51,188 nucleotides of DNA, from assembly GCA_018883065.1 (NCBI GenBank), contig VEQT01000013.1, positions 1 through 51,188 of the forward strand, given 5' to 3'. The notes beneath the pieces were generated by a model. It worked only from the letters and a program-made list of their open reading frames with translations, searched no databases and had not been told where the DNA came from. Source of the DNA: Flavobacterium sp. (GTDB lineage Bacteria; Bacteroidota; Bacteroidia; Flavobacteriales; Flavobacteriaceae). The position numbers were made by a program, and so were the translations under genes. This document shows positions 44,994 to 51,188 of this stretch, piece by piece; the stretch's first letter is position 1; the number at the start of each line of letters is the position of its first letter.

Positions 44994-45464
44994 TTAGGAC
45001 ATAATAATTGAATGAATTTGATCGTATAATTTTCCATCACTCAAGATTGCTCCCTGTTGAATAAGAGCAAACAAATCTGAATTGCGCTCGGCATACTTTT
45101 TTACCCCTTGTTGCATAGAAAGTTGTTTAGTAAATAAATGATCACTTAACCAATGTAAACCCTCGTTGGTTAAAAAATCGATTGATGCATCAAGTGATTT
45201 AAGCACAATCGTTTCAATTTGTTGTTCTTTGCAATGAAATAAAAAAACGTGATTTTTGGAAAAATACTCCAAATGAGTTGCACGACTAAGCACCCCCTCC
45301 CAAATTAAATCAGAGAATACATCCAATTCCTGATCGGCTACTTCGGGCTTTGTTGATTTGATACTATCCCATTCGGCTTTATCAATTGATTGAGTCGCTA
45401 AAAAACGAATAAATTCGGGATGCAGTTCTTCAAATTGTTCTTTGGTTAATCGTGCGTATTTCAT
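44994..45464 (-). CDS. DUF6495 family protein
   Basis: A 156-residue cytoplasmic-looking protein, KYARLTKEQFEELHPEFIRF at the start and AEWDSIKSTKPEVADQELDV further on, matching a flavobacterial family often found beside rplI. Function is unknown. It lies after the rplI terminator at 45501-45524, so it probably has its own promoter, though none matching TAnnTTTG is clear. Confidence 0.72.
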   Translation of the reverse strand: MKYARLTKEQFEELHPEFIRFLATQSIDKAEWDSIKSTKPEVADQELDVFSDLIWEGVLSRATHLEYFSKNHVFLFHCKEQQIETIVLKSLDASIDFLTNEGLHWLSDHLFTKQLSMQQGVKKYAERNSDLFALIQQGAILSDGKLYDQIHSIIMS

Positions 45465-45497
45465 GTCTGATTAAATTATAACTACGTATTGGTTAAA

Positions 45498-45525
45498 AAA
45501 AAATCCCGACTTGCATCGGGATTTT
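45498..45525 (-). terminator. Terminator of the rpsF-rpsR-rplI operon
   Basis: AAATCCCGA (45501-45509) pairs with TCGGGATTT (45516-45524) across CTTGCA. On the minus strand a run of T follows. It is 21 bases after the rplI stop. Confidence 0.9.
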
Positions 45526-45544
45526 TGTAATTATGGTGATGAAA

Positions 45545-45988
45545 TTATGCTTTTTCAGCTACGATTTCATATCCTAATTCTATAATTACTTCACGGTGTA
45601 AACGAACAGTAGCCGAATATTTTCCGGTACGTTTTACGATTCCGCTGGTGATAAATTTACGATCAATTTCGTGACCTGCTTTTCCTAAGGCTTCAGCAAT
45701 ATCACTGTTGGTGATTGACCCGAATAATTTCTCACCTCCTGCTTTAGCAGTAATTTTAATTTCAAGTGCTTTCAACGCTTCAGCTAATGTTTTTGCATCG
45801 TTAACGATTTTAGCTTCTTTGTGCGCTTTTTGCTTCAAGTTTTCAGCCAATACTTTTTTAGCTGAAGGAGTTGCCATTTGTGCAAATCCTTGTGGGATTA
45901 AAAAGTTTCTGCCGTATCCTGGTTTAACCGCTACTACATCATCTTTAAAACCTAAATTTTGTACGTCTTTTTTAAGTATAAGTTCCAT
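45545..45988 (-). CDS. rplI: 50S ribosomal protein L9
   Basis: A 147-residue two-domain ribosomal protein. The N-terminal rRNA-binding domain is MELILKKDVQNLGFKDDVVA with VKPGYGRNFLIPQG. A long helix (KVLAENLKQKAHKEAKIV) leads to the C-terminal domain with GEKLFGSITNSDIAEAL and VRLHREVIIELGYEIV. It is the last gene of the S6-S18-L9 operon, 15 bases after rpsR. Confidence 0.97.
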   Translation of the reverse strand: MELILKKDVQNLGFKDDVVAVKPGYGRNFLIPQGFAQMATPSAKKVLAENLKQKAHKEAKIVNDAKTLAEALKALEIKITAKAGGEKLFGSITNSDIAEALGKAGHEIDRKFITSGIVKRTGKYSATVRLHREVIIELGYEIVAEKA

Positions 45989-46003
45989 AATTCTGCTTCT
46001 TTA

Positions 46004-46300
46004 TTATTTTAGTAAATCAGCCACATATGGCATTAACGCTAAATGTCTTGCTCTTTTCACAGCCACTGACACTTTTCTTTGAAATTTCAAGGAAGTTCCA
46101 GTTAATCGACGTGGTAAAATTTTACCTTGTTCGTTTACAAACTTCAATAAGAAATCTGGATCTTTATAGTCTACGTACTTAATACCTGACTTTTTGAAAC
46201 GACAGTACTTTTTAGTTTTGTTTGTTTCTATATTTAAAGGAGTAAGATATCTAATATCTCCGTCTTTTTTTCCTTTTGCAGATTGTTCTATTGTAGCCAT
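46004..46300 (-). CDS. rpsR: 30S ribosomal protein S18
   Basis: A 98-residue small-subunit protein that pairs with S6 on the platform. Family motifs are [38 protein letters not shown] and [20 protein letters not shown]. It lies 5 bases after rpsF. Confidence 0.97.
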   Translation of the reverse strand: MATIEQSAKGKKDGDIRYLTPLNIETNKTKKYCRFKKSGIKYVDYKDPDFLLKFVNEQGKILPRRLTGTSLKFQRKVSVAVKRARHLALMPYVADLLK

Positions 46301-46305
46301 AATAC

Positions 46306-46647
46306 TTACGCTTTAGATGCTTTTAATTTTGTTCTTCTTCTTTCAGCCCAAGAAATGGCATGTTTGTCAAGACTTACTGTAAGGAAACGCATTACGCGCT
46401 CGTCACGTCTAAATTCAGTTTCAAAGGCAATTAATACCTCTCCTGAAATTTTGAATTCAAATAAGTGATAAAAGCCACTTTTTTTGTTTTGGATTTCGTA
46501 AGCCATCTTTTTCAAGCCCCAATCCTCTTTAGATATCATTTCTGCTCCTCTGGATGTAAGAAATTCTTCGAATTTGCTCACTGTTTCCTTTACCTGAACT
46601 TCAGATAAAACGGGATTTAAAATGAAAACAGTTTCATAATGATTCAT
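46306..46647 (-). CDS. rpsF: 30S ribosomal protein S6
   Basis: 113 residues from the ATG at 46647 ([16 protein letters not shown]); a longer in-frame start upstream is not plausible. The ferredoxin-like fold with [20 protein letters not shown] and [12 protein letters not shown] is complete. The C-terminus ends [12 protein letters not shown], basic and without the terminal glutamates that RimK extends in E. coli. It is the first gene of the rpsF-rpsR-rplI operon. Confidence 0.96.
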   Translation of the reverse strand: MNHYETVFILNPVLSEVQVKETVSKFEEFLTSRGAEMISKEDWGLKKMAYEIQNKKSGFYHLFEFKISGEVLIAFETEFRRDERVMRFLTVSLDKHAISWAERRRTKLKASKA

Positions 46648-46678
46648 AAAATATGTAGTTAAAATTGTTAAATGTGCG

Positions 46679-46707
46679 CAAAAGTAAAAAAAATATTTAC
46701 AAAACAA
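46679..46707 (-). promoter_or_regulatory. Promoter of the rpsF operon
   Basis: On the minus strand TTG (46707-46705), 18 bases, then TACTTTTG (46686-46679), which fits the Bacteroidota consensus. It lies 31 bases before the rpsF ATG. Confidence 0.65.
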
Positions 46708-46814
46708 AGTAAAACACAAATTTTATCGTTTAAAAGCAAAAAAATCCGATAAAGATTAGTTTGTGTAATTTTAACTATTACTTTTACACCACCAAATCTA
46801 TAATAATTATTAAT

Positions 46815-47510
46815 ATGAAACTAAATTGTGTAGTTGTTGATGACAGCTCCATCCAACGGATGATCATCGCAAAGTTAGTGAACAATCACCCCAACCTACA
46901 TCTCATTGGTGATTTTTCAAGTGCAATTGAAGCTAGAAATTGCATGACAGTCCATTCAGTGGACTTAATTTTCTTAGACGTCGAAATGCCCGTCATTAAC
47001 GGATTCGATTTTTTAGATGGATTGAAACAAAAACCCCAAATTGTTTTTATCACTTCTAAAGCCGAATATGCATTAAAAGCGTTTGATTATGACGCAACCG
47101 ATTACCTACAAAAACCCATTGCGTTAGACCGATTTAATGCCTCTGTAAAAAGAGCACTTGATTTTCATATGCTTAAAAACGACAATCTCGAAGAAGATGA
47201 TGAGCATATCTTTATCAAAAGCAACTTAAAGAAGTTAAAAATCTTTACTTCTAAAATCAAATGGATTGAAGCATTTGGTGATTATGTAAAAGTAGTTACC
47301 GAAGAAGACAGCAATTTAGTCTTGTCTACAATGAAATCATTTGAAAAAGATTTACCCAACGATCGATTTATTCGCGTTCACAAGTCGTACATTATTAATA
47401 TCGAAAAAGTAGAGCGCTTTAACAGTAAGTATGCTGAAATTGGGGTAACCAAAATTCCGCTTAGCCGAAACAAAAAAGAAGACTTGGTTCGCGCCTTGTC
47501 AATTGCCTAG
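46815..47510 (+). CDS. LytTR-family response regulator
   Basis: 231 residues from the ATG at 46815 (MKLNCVVVDDSSIQRMI). Receiver domain: acidic pair Asp9-Asp10, phospho-acceptor Asp55 (LIFLDVEMPVINGFDFL) and Lys100 (LQKPIALDRF). The LytTR DNA-binding domain covers about 140-228, with IKWIEAFGDYVKVV and the FIRVHKSYIIN motif. No histidine kinase is adjacent, so the partner is elsewhere. The stop overlaps that of convergent priA by 4 bases. A weak TACTTTTA box lies at 46779-46786. Confidence 0.92.
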   Translation: MKLNCVVVDDSSIQRMIIAKLVNNHPNLHLIGDFSSAIEARNCMTVHSVDLIFLDVEMPVINGFDFLDGLKQKPQIVFITSKAEYALKAFDYDATDYLQKPIALDRFNASVKRALDFHMLKNDNLEEDDEHIFIKSNLKKLKIFTSKIKWIEAFGDYVKVVTEEDSNLVLSTMKSFEKDLPNDRFIRVHKSYIINIEKVERFNSKYAEIGVTKIPLSRNKKEDLVRALSIA

Positions 47511-49960
47511 TAATGATCTACATTTAAAGCAACTTTTATTGCTTTAAACTGTCCAATCCTTTCAAAACTGTCCACAATTTTTTGGACAGTTTTTTTTGTA
47601 GCCAATAAACTCCTTTTTTCTGGAATTTTAATCAGTATTACGCGCAAATATTCGTTTCTTATTCTACTTATTACAGGTTCTTCAGGACCTAAAACAGGCA
47701 ACTGAAGATTTTGTTTTGCCATTTGATACATCCACATGGCACCTTGCTTGAGTGTGTCGTAATCCCGGTGTTTAAGCGTAATTTTTATCAGCTTATAAAA
47801 GGGCGGATATTGAAAAACTTGACGCTCTTTGCTTTGTTCGAGATACATGCCCACATAATCATTTGAGCAAACCTGTTGAATGATCGGGTGGTTGGGCGTA
47901 TAGGTTTGAATAAGGACTTTCCCTTTTCGCTCAGAACGACCCGAACGACCGGCTACCTGTATTAGCAATTGATAGCTGCGTTCAAATGCACGAAAATCAG
48001 GATGATACAACAACGCATCGGCATTCATAATACCCACCAAACTCACATGTTCAAAATCAAGTCCTTTGGCTAACATCTGGGTGCCAACTAAAATGTTTAA
48101 TTCACGGTTTTTAAATTGATCCAACAAGGTTTCAAAGCCGTACTTGCCACCAGTGGTGTCTTGATCCATTCGACCAATTTTCAAATCAGGAAATAAAACG
48201 TTCAATTCTTGCTGAATTTGTTCGGTACCAAATCCTTTTGTACTAAGATGAGCACTTGAACAAGCATGACAGCTGGAAGGATTTGCCATAGAATAGCCAC
48301 AATAATGACAACGCAATTGGTTTTTTTGCTTGTGGAAGGTAAGACTCACATCACATTGAATACAGTGTGGCACATGACCACACGTATCACAACTTAAAAT
48401 TGGAGAAAAACCACGCCTATTTTGAAACAAAATCACCTGCTCCCCTGCCCCAACTGCTGTGGTAATGGCCTCAATTAATTGCAAACTAAAATGACCCTTC
48501 ATTTTTTTTCGAAAATAAGCGTCTTTTAAATCGATTAATTCTATATCTGGCAAACTTGCAGTGCCATAGCGTTCACTCAACAGCACCTTTCCGTATTTGC
48601 CCTTTTCGGTATTATAGTAGGTTTCTATGCTTGGAGTGGCCGAACCCAATACCACCTTGGCTTGATGTAAAGTAGCCAAAACAATAGCGGCATCTCGAGC
48701 ATGATAGCGCGGAGCTGGATCTTGTTGCTTAAATGTCTGCTCATGTTCTTCGTCAATCAAAACCAATCCCAAAGCGGTAAACGGCAAAAAAAGTGCCGAT
48801 CGAGCGCCTATAACAATTTGAGCCTTGGGGGAATTTTGAAGCACTTGATTCCATACTTCTACGCGTTCATTGTTGGAGTATTTGGAATGAAAAACAGCTA
48901 CTTTGTTGCCAAAATAAGTAGTTAATCGGCTTACTAATTGGGTGGTTAAGGCAATTTCTGGGACCAAAAAAACAACTTGTTTGTCGAGTATCAAATAGGA
49001 ATCAATCAATTTAATGTACACTTCCGTTTTTCCGCTACCGGTTATTCCGTGCAGCAAAACCACCGTGTGTTTTGTGAGTTCGTTTTGTATGGCTTTCAGG
49101 GCCAATTCTTGGGCGGCACTTAGCTGCAATTGAATATCTTTTTGATTGGATGAAAAAGAAACACGATCGGTTTGAAGATGAAATTCTTCGAGTATTCCTT
49201 TATCAATAAGCGATTTGATGTTGGCCGATGAAGCACCACTACTGGCAATCAATTGTTTAACTGATACCGGCTGTGTCGATGTAGCCTGCAATTGAAAAAA
49301 ATGCAATAACAATTCCTTTTGCTTTACCGCACGTTGTATTGAATCCAATAATGAGATCAGATTGGCTTGCTCTTGGTAAGTGGGCGACAATCGGATATAC
49401 CGGGTAAGCTTAGGTTTGTAAGTTGATGCTACTTCCTCGTGTATACCAATCACTTGTTTGTTGATGAGCGACTGTAAAACCGGCCACACATTTTTCTTGT
49501 GCACAATAGAAACTACATCTTGAATTTTGAGAACAGCTTGGTTTTGTAGAGCTTCATACACTACAAATTCATCATCGGTTAAATCGGATTGATTTACCAC
49601 TGTATTTGGCATACTTGATATTACGGTCTCACTTTCTAGCAACAACGCACTGGGCATGGCACAACGGTAAACTTCACCCAACGAACACATATAGTATGAC
49701 GCAATCCAATCCCAGTGTGCAAGTTGTTCAGGGCGAACAATTGGCGTCTCATCTATAATTTGATGGATCTCTTTGGCTTCATAAAGCGTTGGTGCATTTT
49801 GATGTAAATCGAGGACGAGCGCTGTGTAGATTTTGTTTTTACCAAACGGCACAGCAACCCTCATTCCTTTTTGAATGTATTGAAATTCGGCTTCCGAAAT
49901 CCTGTAGGTAAAGGTTTTGGGTAAGGAAAGCGGAATGATTACTTCAATATAATAATTCAT
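47507..49960 (-). CDS. priA: Primosomal protein N' (PriA helicase)
   Basis: An 817-residue 3'-5' helicase that restarts stalled replication forks by loading the primosome. The N-terminal DNA-binding domain (YIEVIIPLSLPKTFTYRI) is followed by Walker A GITGSGKTEVYIKL, the DEEH box (LVLIDEEHEQTFKQQD), motif III LGSATPS and a zinc-binding region with eight cysteines (CDTCGHVPHCIQC, then CHYCGYSM and CHACSS). Motifs V and VI are GTQMLAKGLDF and QVAGRSGR. It follows DUF2147 by 9 bases. Confidence 0.96.
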   Translation of the reverse strand: MNYYIEVIIPLSLPKTFTYRISEAEFQYIQKGMRVAVPFGKNKIYTALVLDLHQNAPTLYEAKEIHQIIDETPIVRPEQLAHWDWIASYYMCSLGEVYRCAMPSALLLESETVISSMPNTVVNQSDLTDDEFVVYEALQNQAVLKIQDVVSIVHKKNVWPVLQSLINKQVIGIHEEVASTYKPKLTRYIRLSPTYQEQANLISLLDSIQRAVKQKELLLHFFQLQATSTQPVSVKQLIASSGASSANIKSLIDKGILEEFHLQTDRVSFSSNQKDIQLQLSAAQELALKAIQNELTKHTVVLLHGITGSGKTEVYIKLIDSYLILDKQVVFLVPEIALTTQLVSRLTTYFGNKVAVFHSKYSNNERVEVWNQVLQNSPKAQIVIGARSALFLPFTALGLVLIDEEHEQTFKQQDPAPRYHARDAAIVLATLHQAKVVLGSATPSIETYYNTEKGKYGKVLLSERYGTASLPDIELIDLKDAYFRKKMKGHFSLQLIEAITTAVGAGEQVILFQNRRGFSPILSCDTCGHVPHCIQCDVSLTFHKQKNQLRCHYCGYSMANPSSCHACSSAHLSTKGFGTEQIQQELNVLFPDLKIGRMDQDTTGGKYGFETLLDQFKNRELNILVGTQMLAKGLDFEHVSLVGIMNADALLYHPDFRAFERSYQLLIQVAGRSGRSERKGKVLIQTYTPNHPIIQQVCSNDYVGMYLEQSKERQVFQYPPFYKLIKITLKHRDYDTLKQGAMWMYQMAKQNLQLPVLGPEEPVISRIRNEYLRVILIKIPEKRSLLATKKTVQKIVDSFERIGQFKAIKVALNVDHY

Positions 49961-49969
49961 TAAGGTAAT

Positions 49970-50392
49970 TTATTTTTGTCTGATCCAAGTTTGTGATCTT
50001 CCAAAAAGAGAAATCCCCAAATAACCTCGAACAATCAATTTATCTTTACCTCCGAACGAAATCATACATCGATAGGTTTTTCCATTATTTGGATCGGTAA
50101 TCTCACCTCCCTCATATCCATCTTCTTTTTTTGTCATTCCTTTAATAATGGTTAAGCCTAAAATAGGTTTGTCTTTATCGGCACCTTCACATTTGGTGCA
50201 TTTTTGTTTTCTTTTTTCAGGATCTAGTATGTCAATGATTTTACCGTATAGCTTTCCATGGTCTTCAAAAATTTCAACAATGGCTTTTTTATTTCTGGTT
50301 TCATCATCAATAGTTACCCATTTCCCTAAAATAGTTTGAGAAAAACTAGACTGACAGATCAGCAACAATAGGATTACAATTCTTTTTTTCAT
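49970..50392 (-). CDS. DUF2147 family exported protein
   Basis: A 140-residue protein with a signal peptide (KKRIVILLLLICQSSFS). The mature part is the DUF2147 beta-barrel-like domain (GKWVTIDDETRNKKAIVEIF, then YEGGEITDPNNGKTYRCM and LGISLFGRSQTWIRQ). A CTKC pair lies in the middle. Function is unknown. Its ATG overlaps the YihY-like stop by 4 bases and priA starts 9 bases after it. Confidence 0.85.
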   Translation of the reverse strand: MKKRIVILLLLICQSSFSQTILGKWVTIDDETRNKKAIVEIFEDHGKLYGKIIDILDPEKRKQKCTKCEGADKDKPILGLTIIKGMTKKEDGYEGGEITDPNNGKTYRCMISFGGKDKLIVRGYLGISLFGRSQTWIRQK

Positions 50393-51188
50393 TTTAATTC
50401 TTTTTCTTTTTGTTGTTTTAATTTATTGATGGAAGCATTTAAGTCGAAGCCCAAAAGTAAAATCATGCAGTTAATCCAAATGTAAAACATAATCACCAAA
50501 AGCGTTCCGATAGAGCCATACAATTCATTGTATTTAGAAAACTTTACTACCCAAATCCCAAATATGTATGATGATAGCAAAATTAAAATGGTAGTAAAAA
50601 CAGAGCCTATTGAAATAAATGCACGGTTTTTTTGGTGCTTGATTCCAAACTTAAATAATATAGAAGTGGTAATCAAAATCATGAGCACTACAAAACTCAA
50701 ACGACCGATTTCAATTAACGGAATTTGATCGCTAACCACTCGTTGAATGGCCGTTTGTTGAATAAACACTTCAAATACAACGATGATGGCTACTGTAAAT
50801 AAAAGCAAAAACGATAGCACCAAGGACATGCCCAATGCAATTACATATTGCCTAAAAAATCCGCGTTTGATACTCACAAAGCGAGAGGTTTCAAACCCTC
50901 CTAAAATGGCATTTAATCCATTGGCCATCAAAAAAATAGACAAAACAAAACCGGTGGACAACAAACTCGAGTGACTGGTGTTTAGAATATCATTAATGAT
51001 CGCTTCAATCGCTTCGTAGGTATTGGGCGGCACACTCTGGGATACAAATTCCAAAAAGTCGGCTTGAAAACCCGGAATTGGTATAAATGGAATTAAATTT
51101 AAAATAAAAAGCGCGAAGGGAAACAAGGCCATAAAAAAGCTAAAGGCAATGGCGGCTGCTCGATAGGTAAGCGCACCTTCTACTATAC
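50389..51188 (-). CDS. YihY/BrkB-like inner membrane protein, 5' end cut by the window
   Basis: A partial gene: the frame stays open to the window edge, reading VEGALTYRAAAIAFSFFMAL, the typical start region of the YihY family. About six transmembrane helices are visible (for example FALFILNLIPFIP, SLVLSFLLLFTVAIIVVF, GTLLVIMFYIWINCMILLL). The conserved NAILGGFE and YGSIGTLL segments agree. Members are uncharacterised membrane proteins. The C-terminal tail is lysine-rich. It is coupled to DUF2147 by a 4-base overlap. Confidence 0.85.
   Translation of the reverse strand, partial: IVEGALTYRAAAIAFSFFMALFPFALFILNLIPFIPIPGFQADFLEFVSQSVPPNTYEAIEAIINDILNTSHSSLLSTGFVLSIFLMANGLNAILGGFETSRFVSIKRGFFRQYVIALGMSLVLSFLLLFTVAIIVVFEVFIQQTAIQRVVSDQIPLIEIGRLSFVVLMILITTSILFKFGIKHQKNRAFISIGSVFTTILILLSSYIFGIWVVKFSKYNELYGSIGTLLVIMFYIWINCMILLLGFDLNASINKLKQQKEKELK

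Overview
The window looks like chromosomal DNA of a Flavobacteriaceae member (Bacteroidota, Flavobacterium-like). The evidence is low GC; two large secreted proteins that end in type IX secretion (T9SS) type A sorting domains; Bacteroidota-type promoters (TTTG, about 19 bases, TAnnTTTG) and few Shine-Dalgarno sequences; and family-restricted proteins such as DUF4835, DUF6495, an RprX/RprY-like two-component pair and the Bacteroidota omega-like RNA polymerase subunit. Most of the window is ordinary core genome with short intergenic gaps.

Layout. 1-1204: a three-tRNA operon (Ser-GCT, Pro-TGG, Arg-TCT) with promoter and terminator, then a 750-base stretch holding a pair of hairpin repeats and one doubtful small ORF. 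1205-6291 (+): thiolase, NlpC/P60 hydrolase, and a secreted subtilase. 6363-10181 (-): gyrA and a TPR protein. 10442-14896 (+): clpC, a RimB-RimK fusion and a DUF421 membrane protein. 14898-16409 (-): histidine ammonia-lyase. 16551-17864: an intact IS3-family element lying between two different 7-bp-period repeat tracts. 17947-19804 (+): a mutarotase-like enzyme, a decayed acetyltransferase, smpB and an XRE regulator. 19801-20442 (-): pcm. 20587-26194 (+): Gfo/Idh oxidoreductase, 3-hydroxyacyl-CoA dehydrogenase, YggS, a DnaQ/GIY-YIG fusion nuclease, miaA and an acyl-ACP thioesterase. 26226-30171 (-): glycosyltransferase, coaE and a two-component pair. 30250-40445 (-): a T9SS cargo protein, fabV, recN, DUF4835, coaBC, an omega-like subunit, bamD, dapA and a DUF6913-like gene. 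40494-42193 (+): the two halves of a UshA-like 5'-nucleotidase as separate genes. 42194-46647 (-): a membrane protein, ligA, DUF6495, and rplI-rpsR-rpsF. 46815-47510 (+): a LytTR response regulator. 47507-51188 (-): priA, DUF2147 and a YihY-like membrane protein cut by the window edge.

How the genes relate. Several sets are probably transcribed together: bamD, omega, coaBC, DUF4835 and recN from a recognisable promoter at 38984-39012; rpsF-rpsR-rplI from one at 46679-46707, ending at a strong hairpin at 45501-45524; and glycosyltransferase-coaE-kinase-regulator. fabV has a near-perfect promoter whose -33 box lies inside the end of recN. Convergent genes are tightly packed: pcm/XRE and priA/LytTR overlap at their stop codons.

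I found no convincing new multi-gene system, CRISPR array, prophage or defence island. The most unusual signals are the twin hairpins with an identical 19-nt loop and different stems (534-687), the 7-bp-period tracts beside the insertion sequence, the domain fusions (RimB-RimK, DnaQ-GIY-YIG) and the split nucleotidase.
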